From JBDRTU01 sp043823825 (GTDB lineage: Bacteria; Patescibacteriota; Patescibacteriia; Veblenbacterales; UBA10138): a stretch of 32,402 nucleotides of DNA. Made by a program: the position numbers and the translations under genes. The number at the start of each line of letters is the position of its first letter. Within the stretch, counting starts at the first letter, position 1. The notes under the pieces are model-generated. The model made no database searches and was not told where the DNA came from. It worked only from the letters and a program-made list of their open reading frames with translations. The stretch covers positions 1 through 32,402 of the forward strand of contig JBDRTU010000032.1 of assembly GCA_043823825.1 (NCBI GenBank). Reading direction: 5' to 3'. Positions 12,844 through 21,336 of this stretch are shown here, in pieces.

Positions 12844-14244
12844 ATGGATCAATATACACCACAGAGAATAGCCAAGTTACCCAAACCACCATCTTGGACT
12901 AAGGCTTTAGGTGTCGGTGTGGTGGTAATGGGCTTGGCTATGGGTACAGGGGAGCTGATTCTGTGGCCTCATTTAGTATCTAAACATGGATTAAGTTTGC
13001 TTTGGTTGGCGTTAGTTGGCATTTCTTGTCAGTATTTTATTAATCAGGAAGTAGCACGTCACTCGTTAGCTACGGGTGAGGGATTTTTTACTTCTTCAGC
13101 TCGCTGGCTCAAGTGGTCAGTTTGGTTTTGGCTAGGAGCTGCTGTTCTGCTATATGTTTGGCCGGGTTGGGCTAGCGCGATTGGTACTAGCTTAAGGGAA
13201 TTATTTGGCTTTGGTACGCACTTAGGATGGGCTTGGTTGGCTTTGTCGCTAATTTTGGTATTATCTTTTAGTGGCAGGGTGGCTTACAATTTATTGGAAA
13301 CGGCTCTGAAGATTACAGTGCCAACATTTTTTGTGCTACTGGTAATAATTAGTTTTTTTAATTTGGATTTGGCCAGTTTAAAGCAGGCGATAGTTGGTGT
13401 AGTCAGTTTCGGATCAATACCGGTCGGTGTTGATATTAATGTATTATTAAGCGCCATAGTGTTTGCAGGGGCTGGTGGTATGCTTAATTTGTGCTTATCA
13501 CTATGGTATCGCGACAAACAAGCTGGTATGGGGCAATATGTGGGACGTATTACAAATCCGATAAGTGGTAAAGCCGAGGCAGTAGCTGCTACTGGTTTTA
13601 AGATGGATACTAGTCCGGAGAACATAAAAAATTGGCGCGGCTGGATGAATTACGTTCGTATTGATCAAGGAGTAATATTTTGGTTGATTGGATTTATCGC
13701 TTTGTTTTTATTAAGTGTTAATGCTTATGCTGTGCTGTCACCACGGGGTATTGTCCCCGAAGGTTTAGATATAGCAGTGGTTCAGGCTCATATTTTTGGT
13801 GAAAGTTGGGGGATTATTGGTTATAAGCTTTTCTTAGCTATGGCTGCTTTAATGCTGTTCTCGGTAATGTGGACAGTGATAGATGCTTTAACCAGAATGG
13901 TCAGCGATATAGTATACACCAATTCGCGCGTAGGCCCTTTCACACGTTACTTTTCTTGGTTTAAAAACGCATCATTAAGCAAACTTTATTATTTTATCGT
14001 AACCGCAGTGGTAATTACTGGCGCTGTTTTGCTTCCCTTAAAACAACCTTTGGCTTGGTTAGTAGTTTCAGCAGTGCTAGGTGGTTTAACTATGGCGATT
14101 TACTCACCATTGCTTATTTATTTAAATAACACTCGGTTAGCAAAGCCTTTTCGGCCAAGCTGGTTTACTAATACTGCTATGGTTTTAATCTCGTTGTTTT
14201 TTATTTATTTCGCGGTTAGAGTAATAACTAATCAATTATTTTAA
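12844..14244 (+). CDS. Nramp-related divalent metal transporter
   Basis: A 466-aa polytopic membrane protein with about 11 helices in the Nramp (LeuT-fold) pattern. At the position of the DPGN metal-binding motif of helix 1 it has GLAMGTGELILWPHLVSKHG, as in the non-canonical Nramp-related proteins that keep a GxGE/D motif. Helix 6 (IVFAGAGGMLNLCLSLWYRDK) lacks the canonical methionine of the MPH motif. Transport of a divalent cation is therefore uncertain; Mg or another solute is possible. It starts with no gap after mscS and overlaps the next gene by one base (TAATG). Confidence 0.82.
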   Translation: MDQYTPQRIAKLPKPPSWTKALGVGVVVMGLAMGTGELILWPHLVSKHGLSLLWLALVGISCQYFINQEVARHSLATGEGFFTSSARWLKWSVWFWLGAAVLLYVWPGWASAIGTSLRELFGFGTHLGWAWLALSLILVLSFSGRVAYNLLETALKITVPTFFVLLVIISFFNLDLASLKQAIVGVVSFGSIPVGVDINVLLSAIVFAGAGGMLNLCLSLWYRDKQAGMGQYVGRITNPISGKAEAVAATGFKMDTSPENIKNWRGWMNYVRIDQGVIFWLIGFIALFLLSVNAYAVLSPRGIVPEGLDIAVVQAHIFGESWGIIGYKLFLAMAALMLFSVMWTVIDALTRMVSDIVYTNSRVGPFTRYFSWFKNASLSKLYYFIVTAVVITGAVLLPLKQPLAWLVVSAVLGGLTMAIYSPLLIYLNNTRLAKPFRPSWFTNTAMVLISLFFIYFAVRVITNQLF

Positions 14245-14465
14245 TGGATCATTATTGGTTTAAATCCAAACAATATGGTTGGGGTTGGACACCAGCTTCG
14301 AGTGAGGGTTGGTCTGTTTTAGCTTTGTATTTCATCGCTTTGGTTTTGCTTTTTAAATATTCACCAATCGAACAAGTAGTGTTTAGAATACTGGCAATTA
14401 CTGCCTTGCTAATAGTAATTTGTGTTAAAACAGGTGAAAAGCCGCGCTGGCGCTGGATAAAATAA
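14244..14465 (+). CDS. Small membrane protein in the mscS operon
   Basis: A 73-aa protein with an aromatic N-terminus (MDHYWFKSKQYGWGWTPAS), a hydrophobic helix (about 23-39), a second (about 45-62) and a basic, aromatic tail (KPRWRWIK). Its start overlaps the transporter stop by one base, indicating translational coupling. No named family; it may assist the transporter (inference from coupling only). Confidence 0.75.
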   Translation: MDHYWFKSKQYGWGWTPASSEGWSVLALYFIALVLLFKYSPIEQVVFRILAITALLIVICVKTGEKPRWRWIK

Positions 14466-14469
14466 AAAT

Positions 14470-15198
14470 ATGTATACAAAGAATGTAATTGGCATAGACA
14501 TTGGTGGCACTAAAATACGTGCCGGTCTTTGGAATGGAAAAAGACTGATAAAAATCCGTCATTTAACTACTCCCAAAAGCCAAAAGCAATTTGTAAAAAC
14601 ATTAAGAAATTTAGTAACTTATTACGGTAAAACCAATCAACGAGTGACGCATATTGGGATTGGAATAGCCGGAGTAGTATATGGCACAACACTGAAATAC
14701 AGCCCTAACATGTTGTTTTTGAAAAATTTTGATTTTCGCACTATTTTTTCACGCTTCCATAAGTTAAAAATTGACAATGATGCCCGAGCTTATGCCAGAG
14801 GAGAGTACTTAAAGGGTGCTGGGTTTAGGGCCAAAAGTTTATTGGTAATTACTTTAGGGACTGGGATAGGTAGGGCTTTTGGAAAAAACGGTAAAATTCA
14901 ATTAATAAAGCGTTTTGAATATCCAGAAAAATGGGAAAAAGAATATCAAAAAATAAAGAGTAAAGCCGTAGGTAGTCTATTGGAAGTGTTTTTAGTGGAA
15001 AAACTAACACCGATTTTAAAAAAATATCAACCTACTAAATTAGTGATAGGTGGGGGAGTAACTAAAGCTAGACAGGGAAAATTTGTAACTTCATTAACCA
15101 AACAGTTTCGCTTACAAGGTTTTAAGTTTACTATAGCTAAGGCTAAGTTGCGGGATGATGCCGCGATACTAGGAGCTGTTTATCTTTTTAAGAAATAA
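14470..15198 (+). CDS. ROK-family sugar kinase-like protein
   Basis: A 242-aa member of the actin-like ATPase superfamily. The phosphate-1 loop is IGIDIGGTKIRAG (7-19), the catalytic Asp104 is in IDNDARA, the phosphate-2 loop is LGTGIGRAF (129-137) and the adenosine motif is VIGGGVT. The ROK zinc motif (CxCGxxGC) is absent and the protein is shorter than typical glucokinases (about 300 aa), a small divergent form. It probably phosphorylates a hexose or N-acetylated sugar in the cytoplasm. It follows the small membrane gene by 4 bp as the last gene of the operon. Confidence 0.87.
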   Translation: MYTKNVIGIDIGGTKIRAGLWNGKRLIKIRHLTTPKSQKQFVKTLRNLVTYYGKTNQRVTHIGIGIAGVVYGTTLKYSPNMLFLKNFDFRTIFSRFHKLKIDNDARAYARGEYLKGAGFRAKSLLVITLGTGIGRAFGKNGKIQLIKRFEYPEKWEKEYQKIKSKAVGSLLEVFLVEKLTPILKKYQPTKLVIGGGVTKARQGKFVTSLTKQFRLQGFKFTIAKAKLRDDAAILGAVYLFKK

Positions 15199-15229
15199 AC
15201 TAGAGCTTTTAATTAATCTAAACAAGTGA

Positions 15230-15235
15230 TATAAT
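15230..15235 (+). promoter_or_regulatory. -10 element upstream of the slipin gene
   Basis: TATAAT, 30 bp before the slipin ATG. The -35 region (TTTTAA) is poor, so confidence is limited. Confidence 0.5.
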
Positions 15236-15265
15236 TTAGATACTTAATTAGTAAGATCAAATCAT

Positions 15266-16012
15266 ATGTATTATGCAGTATTCTTTGTTGTTTTTCTTAT
15301 CTTAATATCAATTAAACAAATCAACCAGTACGACCGCGGGGTAAAATTTACTATGGGAAGATACACGGGTATTATGAATCCAGGTTGGCGCATTGTAATT
15401 CCAATTTTTCAATCTTACAAAAAAGTAGATATGCGTGTTAGGGCAGTAGATGTACCTGATCAAGAGGCAATTACCAAAGACAATATTTCTGTACGTGTTA
15501 ATGCCGTAATTTATTACAAAGCCTCGTCAGCAGAAAAGGTTATTTTAGAGGTAGAAGATTTTGTTTTTGCTATTTCACAACTAGCACAAACTACTATGCG
15601 TAACGTGGTTGGTGAGGTGGAATTAGACGAATTATTATCCAACCGAGATAAGATATCTGAACGTATTCGGGAAATAGTTGATAAATTAACTGATCCTTGG
15701 GGAGTTAAGGTAAACTCTGTTGATCTTAAAGACATTACTTTACCAGAAGAAATGAAACGAGTAATTGGTAAACAAGCCGAAGCAGAACGGGAAAAGCGAG
15801 CAGTTATAATAAAAGCTGAAGGTGAAGTTATTGCTGCTGATAATATGGCTAAAGCTGCTCTTATTATGTCCAATTCGCCCGGAGCTTTACATTTAAGAAC
15901 TCTGCAGTCTCTTAATGATTTAAGTTCTGATCAGTCAAACACAGTTATTTTTGCAATACCGTTAGAAGTGCTGAGGGCCTTTGAAAAAATAGGTATTGGT
16001 AAAAAGGAATAA
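15266..16012 (+). CDS. Slipin / stomatin-like SPFH membrane protein
   Basis: A 248-aa SPFH-domain protein: an N-terminal membrane segment (about 1-16), then the band-7 core with QYDRGVKFTMGRYTG, NPGWRIVIP and VRVNAVIYYK, and a C-terminal helix with KQAEAEREKRAVIIKAEGE leading to the oligomerisation region ending IPLEVLRAFEKIG. Such proteins form ring scaffolds in the membrane and recruit partners or proteases. The usual partner NfeD is not recognisable nearby; the 60-aa membrane protein encoded 20 bp downstream takes its place in position. Confidence 0.93.
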   Translation: MYYAVFFVVFLILISIKQINQYDRGVKFTMGRYTGIMNPGWRIVIPIFQSYKKVDMRVRAVDVPDQEAITKDNISVRVNAVIYYKASSAEKVILEVEDFVFAISQLAQTTMRNVVGEVELDELLSNRDKISERIREIVDKLTDPWGVKVNSVDLKDITLPEEMKRVIGKQAEAEREKRAVIIKAEGEVIAADNMAKAALIMSNSPGALHLRTLQSLNDLSSDQSNTVIFAIPLEVLRAFEKIGIGKKE

Positions 16013-16032
16013 TATTGAAAAGGAGGTGAATT

Positions 16033-16215
16033 ATGTCAACCAAATTATGGATTAGTATAGTTTTATTAATTCTAGGCATCATCGGTATTTTAACTTTAAC
16101 TGATTATTGGCAATTATTAGCAATGGTTATTACTGGGGTGGGTTTAATTCTGCTAATCGTATCTACAATTGGCAGGAAAAGCGCTCCACCGCCACCCGCG
16201 CCTGATTCATATTAG
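16033..16215 (+). CDS. Small two-helix membrane protein after slipin
   Basis: A 60-aa protein with two hydrophobic helices (about 5-23 and 28-46) and a short Pro-rich tail (APPPPAPDSY). It has the best Shine-Dalgarno of the window (AAGGAGGTGA) right before its ATG. It may be a reduced NfeD-like or accessory partner of slipin, judged only from position. Confidence 0.75.
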   Translation: MSTKLWISIVLLILGIIGILTLTDYWQLLAMVITGVGLILLIVSTIGRKSAPPPPAPDSY

Positions 16216-16265
16216 GAGTTATTTTAATCGGTAGTAGATTGATCCGCCAAAGGGTGGAGTATTAT

Positions 16266-17771
16266 ATGTGGTTAGACAAAATTTCTAAAAAGAAGGTTTA
16301 TCGTGCCTGTGAAATGATCCCAGGTATTTTAGTATGGTCAACTTTTGCCGCTGCGATCATGATATCTATGTGGCACCCGTTGTGGGCGATTTATTTTATT
16401 ATTGTTTTTGATTTATATTGGCTGTTGCGAGTAGCTTATATTATGATTCATGTTTTAATGTCATGGAAAAAGTATCGCCATGATGTGCAGATGGATTGGG
16501 TTGAAAAAGTGAAAAACTTGCCGCGTTTTAATAATATTTATCATTTAGTTGTTTTACCAACTTATCGTGAACCAATGGCGGTGTTAGAGTCTTCTTTTAA
16601 TGCTTTAGTAAAAGCGAAATACCCCTTGGACAAAATGATAGTTGTTTTAGCAGGTGAAGAACGAGACCGATTGGAATTTATTAAAGCGGCAGAGATTATA
16701 AAAGAAAAATTTGGCGATAAATTTTATAAGTTCCTAGTTACAGTTCACCCCGACAATATAGTAGGAGAGATTGCTGGTAAGGGTTCTAATATTCATTGGG
16801 CAGGGGAGAGGGTAAAAGAATTAATCGATTCATTAAAAATTCCATACAAAGATATTGTAGTTTCAACTTTGGATGTTGATAGTTGTGTACATCCAATGTA
16901 TTTTGCCTATTTAGCACATAAATTTTTAACACATCCCAATCCATTACGAACAAGCTATCAACCAGTGGCTCTTTATAATAATAATATGTGGGAGTCTTAC
17001 CCTATTACTAGAGTGGTGGCTAACTCTACCACTTTTTGGCTGCTTTCTGATATGGCAAGACCAGAAAGGTTGTTTACTTTTTCTTCCCACTCTATGCCTT
17101 GGCAAGCTTTAGTGGATGTTGGTTTTTGGCAAAATGATATTGTCTCGGAAGATTCTCGGATTTTCTGGCAATGTTTTGTGCATTATAGGGGTGATTATCA
17201 AGTAACACCAATGTATATCCCTATTTCAATGGATACTGTGTATACTGGAAGTTTTTGGCAGACTATGGTTAATCAATACAAACAGCAACGACGTTGGGCT
17301 TACGGCGCGGAAAATCTACCATACTTGATTATGTATTCTTTATGGGAAAGATCAATTCCTTTTGTCAAAAAATTAAGATATTTATGGAATATGCTTGAAG
17401 GGTATTATTCTTGGGCAACTGCTCCAATGATAATTTTTTTACTAGGAAGATTGCCGCTTTATTTTTTAAATGAAGGGGAAGGAGCCAATCTAATTGCTCA
17501 CAATGCGCCAATTACTCTGCAGTGGTTAATGGGCTTAGCAATGTTTGGTTTAGTTTTAAGCGCTGTCTTATCCACTATTTTACTTCCGCCCCGCCCGGCT
17601 AAGCGCAGCTATTGGTCGTATCTCACTATGATGTTGCAGTGGATATTGTTCCCGTTAACCATGTTAATTTTTGGCTCAATCCCTGCTACCGAGGCCCAAA
17701 CCAGATTATTGTTTGGAAAATATCTAGGATTTTGGGTAACGGCGAAGCAAAGAGATGTAACTTCTACTTAA
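16266..17771 (+). CDS. Membrane glycosyltransferase family 2 (cellulose-synthase-like)
   Basis: A 501-aa processive-type glycosyltransferase. Two N-terminal helices (about 18-65) precede the GT-A domain: LPTYREP (98-103 region), the metal-binding DVD at 203-205, the catalytic base pair Glu295-Asp296 in VSEDSR, and QQRRW at 340-344 (the QxxRW acceptor motif). Three or four C-terminal helices follow. The order is that of enzymes that polymerise and export a surface polysaccharide. The start at 16266 is chosen because GGTGGAG precedes it; a TTG 27 bp upstream is the alternative. It ends at a terminator and may share the slipin transcript. Confidence 0.92.
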   Translation: MWLDKISKKKVYRACEMIPGILVWSTFAAAIMISMWHPLWAIYFIIVFDLYWLLRVAYIMIHVLMSWKKYRHDVQMDWVEKVKNLPRFNNIYHLVVLPTYREPMAVLESSFNALVKAKYPLDKMIVVLAGEERDRLEFIKAAEIIKEKFGDKFYKFLVTVHPDNIVGEIAGKGSNIHWAGERVKELIDSLKIPYKDIVVSTLDVDSCVHPMYFAYLAHKFLTHPNPLRTSYQPVALYNNNMWESYPITRVVANSTTFWLLSDMARPERLFTFSSHSMPWQALVDVGFWQNDIVSEDSRIFWQCFVHYRGDYQVTPMYIPISMDTVYTGSFWQTMVNQYKQQRRWAYGAENLPYLIMYSLWERSIPFVKKLRYLWNMLEGYYSWATAPMIIFLLGRLPLYFLNEGEGANLIAHNAPITLQWLMGLAMFGLVLSAVLSTILLPPRPAKRSYWSYLTMMLQWILFPLTMLIFGSIPATEAQTRLLFGKYLGFWVTAKQRDVTST

Positions 17772-17790
17772 TTCGTCCGCAGTCATATTT

Positions 17791-17840
17791 AACCACCTCC
17801 GCCTTCGCCAGTTGACGAATGACGGATGAGGGTGGTTTTT
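17791..17840 (+). terminator. Terminator after the glycosyltransferase
   Basis: AACCACC (17791-17797) pairs with GGTGGTT (17831-17837), followed by TTT. The long inner loop contains further inverted pieces (TCCG.../...CGGA). Confidence 0.75.
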
Positions 17841-17844
17841 AGGT

Positions 17845-17882
17845 AAATAAAAAGAGCATCACCCATGATTAGAATGATGCTC
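17845..17882 (-). terminator. Terminator of the convergent membrane-protein gene
   Basis: GAGCATCA (17854-17861) pairs with TGATGCTC (17875-17882). On the minus strand it is followed by a T-tract (A-run 17846-17853). It is 26 bp past the stop of the 277-aa gene. Confidence 0.85.
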
Positions 17883-17908
17883 GGTGAAGAACTCGGTTGA
17901 GTTGATTT

Positions 17909-18742
17909 TTATGTTGCATTTGCCTTTTGGGGCAGTTTGAGCCAAAGCTTAGATACAAGCTCATAGTCGATGACTCCGATAATTCCACCTACCAAGGCAC
18001 CGATTAATGGATTACTGTAAAAATAACCAATACCCGCACCAATAGCTGCATCAACACCACACAGTAATCTTTCGTCAGAATGAATCAAGACAAAGACCTG
18101 TTTGGTGAATAAGCAAATGTTCCAAAAGACCCGTTTGACGAATGAGCAGGCGTCCCATACGAACACCACTACATATGCTACGGAGAAAAATAATGCCACA
18201 AAGGCATACTCAGGCCATTTTGGCATTGCTGCGAAGAATCTGAAAATCGTCTTGGGAATAAACCAAATAGCAATAAAGATACCCCATATAGGATAGAAGA
18301 TAAGGACTGCTAGTGGATTTGCACGGTATATTATCTTTTTCGCCGTACTTGGTTCAAGCATGTGAGCTTGAAAAACAGTTTCCAGTATACTAAACGTTAT
18401 TGTTAAGGTGAGTATCACTATAGCAGGAAAAGCCCATGGATCATTATCGTCTCTTGTTAACAAGAAAATAACTCCAAAGATCCACAAGACTATCATAAAC
18501 CACGCACCTGCATAAAGGATAAAATTCTTCCAGTATTTTACATCCGATGCCAAGGCAAAGGTTTTATGCCAGGCAGTGGCAATGGCTTTTCGCACAACCT
18601 GGAAGTCATAGGTAATGTATCCAACAAGGCCACCTACGATTAAACCAATCCACCACAGATATGTGTTGAACTGGAGTGCTACTAGTGAGCCAATAAAGGC
18701 ACCTAGGGTACAAGCAATAAAGATTTTTAAAGTACGACTCAT
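17909..18742 (-). CDS. Polytopic membrane protein of unknown function
   Basis: A 277-aa protein with about seven hydrophobic segments, beginning TLGAFIGSLVAL and ending with a glycine-zipper hairpin (GAGIGYFY, GALVGGIIG). Both ends share this zipper pattern, suggesting an internal duplication of a two-helix unit. No catalytic or binding motifs are visible. It has its own promoter and terminator. GGAG lies 9 nt before the ATG inside a small palindrome (GGAGTAAACTCC) that might hide the ribosome binding site. Confidence 0.78.
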   Translation of the reverse strand: MSRTLKIFIACTLGAFIGSLVALQFNTYLWWIGLIVGGLVGYITYDFQVVRKAIATAWHKTFALASDVKYWKNFILYAGAWFMIVLWIFGVIFLLTRDDNDPWAFPAIVILTLTITFSILETVFQAHMLEPSTAKKIIYRANPLAVLIFYPIWGIFIAIWFIPKTIFRFFAAMPKWPEYAFVALFFSVAYVVVFVWDACSFVKRVFWNICLFTKQVFVLIHSDERLLCGVDAAIGAGIGYFYSNPLIGALVGGIIGVIDYELVSKLWLKLPQKANAT

Positions 18743-18802
18743 GGGAGTTTACTCCTATAAATGTTGTTAATTTTGTGAACTATGTTTTACTATTTTGCCT
18801 AC

Positions 18803-18831
18803 ACTTTAATGCTGGCAGTAGATTTTGTCAA
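18803..18831 (-). promoter_or_regulatory. Promoter of the 277-aa membrane protein gene
   Basis: Minus strand TTGACA (18831-18826), 17-bp spacer, TAAAGT (18808-18803). Confidence 0.7.
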
Positions 18832-18884
18832 TAAGATATTTTAACTACCTGAAAAGGGTGAGTTTTGTTTAAATTGAAATAGAG

Positions 18885-18890
18885 TATAAT
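18885..18890 (+). promoter_or_regulatory. -10 element giving a leaderless transcript
   Basis: TATAAT followed by TAATAT and the ATG at 18897; no Shine-Dalgarno. Confidence 0.6.
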
Positions 18891-18896
18891 TAATAT

Positions 18897-19715
18897 ATGA
18901 ATCAAAAAGGATATATTTATCTCGGTGCAGTGGTAACGATTTCTTTAATTGCAGTAGTACTAGCTGGTTTAATGTATGTTTTTGTGACTAGTTCACCATC
19001 TAGTTCACCATTATGGGGGGAAGAGCAAATTCAGAACAGAATTAGCCCCCTAAATTATTGCTCACGAGATAGTGACTGTATAGTAGTTGATTCTCCTGGT
19101 TGTCCGTTTGGGTGTTGGTGGACAGTGAACAAAGATAGTAACTACCGCGCCGTATATGAAGCCGCGAGAAAGTACATGATGGCCACTGTGATAAGATGTG
19201 AATACAAATGCTCACCTGTTCCTAGTAGTTTAGTGTGCCGAAATAATATATGCTTCAGCAGTGATGCGGCCGCAAGGATTTCGACGATCAGCGGCTGGGC
19301 AATCCACCCTAATCAAGAGTATGGTTACCAAATTGACTATCCACCTGTTGCCTCTCTTCAAGCGAGCGAGAGTAATGATAGGGTGGTTTTCTACCTCACG
19401 CACGATGCCGCCTTATTACATGTAGCGATTCAAGTAAGTAGAACAGATAATCCTTCATTGGAGCAGTTTGTCGCCAAAACTATCGATACCTACAGTGTGG
19501 CTACCCGTGAATCAACAACCTTCCACGGCGTTCCTGCCATAATGGCTATTGAGAAGATAAGCGAGCCGGAAACTATGACATCATATTTCGAATATTTTGC
19601 CTTTATACGAGGAAACTTCGAGTACCTGCTTAGCGTGGGCTCTAAGCAAGCTATAGGAGAGGCAGATAAGTTGCTCGTTGACCAGATGCTCTTCACATTC
19701 AAATTCATTGATTGA
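18897..19715 (+). CDS. Membrane-anchored extracytoplasmic protein with a cysteine-rich domain
   Basis: A 272-aa protein with one N-terminal transmembrane anchor (about 7-31), so the rest is probably outside. A cysteine-rich module (about 53-120) has NYCSRDSDC, SPGCPFGCWW, RCEYKC and LVCRNNIC: eight cysteines likely forming four disulfides. The C-terminal part (about 135-272), with YGYQIDYP and FHGVPAIM, resembles PsbP-like small extracellular domains. The role is unknown; cell-surface binding is possible. The transcript is predicted leaderless. A terminator-like palindrome follows. Confidence 0.75.
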   Translation: MNQKGYIYLGAVVTISLIAVVLAGLMYVFVTSSPSSSPLWGEEQIQNRISPLNYCSRDSDCIVVDSPGCPFGCWWTVNKDSNYRAVYEAARKYMMATVIRCEYKCSPVPSSLVCRNNICFSSDAAARISTISGWAIHPNQEYGYQIDYPPVASLQASESNDRVVFYLTHDAALLHVAIQVSRTDNPSLEQFVAKTIDTYSVATRESTTFHGVPAIMAIEKISEPETMTSYFEYFAFIRGNFEYLLSVGSKQAIGEADKLLVDQMLFTFKFID

Positions 19716-19789
19716 TTAAGAGCCTATTGCCCAATATCCCCCATAAACCAAGTTCCAACTTCATTCACTCGGGCCCGCTATATTTCCAC

Positions 19790-19838
19790 AACCTCCCCAG
19801 TGCCTGGAACGTTTACGTTCTTGCTAGGTGGTTTTTTT
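19790..19838 (+). terminator. Terminator-like palindrome, copy 2
   Basis: AACCTCCCCAGTGCCTGGAACGT pairs imperfectly with ACGTTCTTGCTAGGTGGTT and is followed by seven Ts. It is related to the palindrome at 8681-8728. Confidence 0.75.
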
Positions 19839-19850
19839 ACAGAAAGAGAG

Positions 19851-19856
19851 TATATT
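19851..19856 (+). promoter_or_regulatory. -10 element giving a leaderless transcript
   Basis: TATATT, then TAATAT and the ATG at 19863; same layout as at 18885. Confidence 0.55.
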
Positions 19857-19862
19857 TAATAT

Positions 19863-20117
19863 ATGCGCAAGCGTATTTTTTTATGGATAACAATTACTAT
19901 AGTGATTGTCATTATCATCATTAGTGGTATTTTTTACTTGTTAAATCGACAACCATATTCATCCACCAAAGAAATGACTAGCCAAGAATGTATTAGCTTA
20001 GGAGGGAAAGTATTTAATTCTCTGGATATACCAAAGGAATACCATAATAAAGATGTAATCGCGAAAGTAACTGGCATGCTCTGTCCATGTGTTTGTGTAT
20101 ATGAGGCAATTAATTAA
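19863..20117 (+). CDS. Small membrane-anchored protein
   Basis: An 84-aa protein: an N-terminal hydrophobic anchor (about 5-27) and a short outer domain with Cys residues (SQECISLGGK and GMLCPCVCVYEAIN). No named family. Its last 17 bases overlap the next gene, so the two are coupled. Confidence 0.6.
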   Translation: MRKRIFLWITITIVIVIIIISGIFYLLNRQPYSSTKEMTSQECISLGGKVFNSLDIPKEYHNKDVIAKVTGMLCPCVCVYEAIN

Positions 20118-20418
20118 ACAATTTCTAAAGCCGACAAAAACAAAGGGGGTGCTCTTTATTATATTTCTCTTCAGTAGCTTTTTTGTTCGTGCGATTGTTA
20201 CACAAACTAATTCTAAATTTTTTATATTAGTAGAAAATATCTTGTCACCGCATTATTTTATCCAAATAATTACTATACCCAAAGGAGTGACCGATATAGT
20301 ATTATCGGCTGTTGATATATTTTATATGCTTTTTGGTTTTTTTATTGGTTTGGTTTATTGGTATTTACTTGCTTGTCTAATTGATTTGTTTTTTCAAAAA
20401 TTAAGAGGGAAGCTGTGA
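20101..20418 (+). CDS. Small polytopic membrane protein
   Basis: A 105-aa protein from the ATG at 20101 (an upstream ATG at 20089 lies deeper in the preceding gene). Two or three hydrophobic segments (about 17-36 and 65-97). Function unknown. Its 3' end overlaps the 3' end of the convergent fmt gene by 18 bp, without room for a terminator. Confidence 0.6.
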   Translation: MRQLIKQFLKPTKTKGVLFIIFLFSSFFVRAIVTQTNSKFFILVENILSPHYFIQIITIPKGVTDIVLSAVDIFYMLFGFFIGLVYWYLLACLIDLFFQKLRGKL

Positions 20419-21336
20419 TTTATTGATGTTAGCGTGGCCTTTGAGAAAGTCCCCAGCCGCTAATTGTTTTCCGCCTTCTAATTGTAATTCTGTAATTTGC
20501 AAAAAGTAATCAGCACAACCTATTTGCAGACTATTATTGTCCACTATTACTAAACCGGGTTCGGACGATTGATTGTTGGTTAGGTTTATTTTAATTAATT
20601 TCAATCGCTTGCCTTGCCAAGTAGTAAAAATCCCCGGCCAAGGGGTAAAGGAGCGCCATTGGTTATAGATTTTCTTAGCCGACTTACTCCAATTCACCTT
20701 ACCATCATCACGCTGAATCATTGCACAAAAACTCGCCTGAGAGTGATCTTGCTCTTTGGGTTCAATTTTTCCTGCAATATAATCTGGTAATGCCTTAATC
20801 AGTAAATTACCACTTAACTCTGCCAGTCGCTGCTCTAATTCAATATTGGTCTCATTATTGTTAATTGATACTGTTTGTTGATCAATAATGGGTCCGTGGT
20901 CTACTTCTTTATCAAGCATCATCAAAGTTATTCCTGTTTCTTGATCTCCCTTGAGCAAGGCGGTTTGAATAGGGGAGGGGCCACGATATTTTGGTAACAG
21001 CGAGGGATGAACATTAACAATGCCTTTAGGAAAACTGTTTAATAAGTCGAGGGGTACAATTTTACCCAAAGCTGCTAAAACGCCAACGGAACAGTTAAGT
21101 GCCTTAAGTTCGGAAATTAATTCGTCTTTTTTTAAGTTAATCACTTCTTTAATTGCTAATTTATGTTTTTGTGCTAACTCCAAAACCGCAGAACTCTTTA
21201 TGTTCTGACTTCTACCTGTCGGCTTACCAGCCACCGTTATTACCAAAGCAGGTTTTAGATTGGCCTGTAATAATTTTGACAAAATTATACTGGCAAAGCG
21301 GGAAGTACCGAAAAATACATAATTAAGTTCGCTCAT
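20401..21336 (-). CDS. fmt: Methionyl-tRNA formyltransferase
   Basis: A 311-aa protein of normal Fmt length. The N-terminal formyltransferase fold carries FFGTSRFA, the catalytic signature VHPSLLPKYRGPSPIQ (Asn-x-His region with VNVHPS), and the essential Asp in LDKEVDHGPI; the C-terminal OB-like domain follows from about 205 (KVNWSKSAKKIYNQWRSFTPWPG). It formylates initiator Met-tRNA using formyl-tetrahydrofolate. It overlaps def by 14 bp in the same operon, the usual pairing of the enzyme that adds the formyl group and the one that removes it. Confidence 0.95.
   Translation of the reverse strand: MSELNYVFFGTSRFASIILSKLLQANLKPALVITVAGKPTGRSQNIKSSAVLELAQKHKLAIKEVINLKKDELISELKALNCSVGVLAALGKIVPLDLLNSFPKGIVNVHPSLLPKYRGPSPIQTALLKGDQETGITLMMLDKEVDHGPIIDQQTVSINNNETNIELEQRLAELSGNLLIKALPDYIAGKIEPKEQDHSQASFCAMIQRDDGKVNWSKSAKKIYNQWRSFTPWPGIFTTWQGKRLKLIKINLTNNQSSEPGLVIVDNNSLQIGCADYFLQITELQLEGGKQLAAGDFLKGHANINKSQLPS

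Noticed and set aside
20089..20100. Earlier ATG for the small membrane protein ending at 20418
   Set aside because: It would deepen the overlap with the upstream gene without adding a recognisable feature; the ATG at 20101 is simpler, though either is possible.
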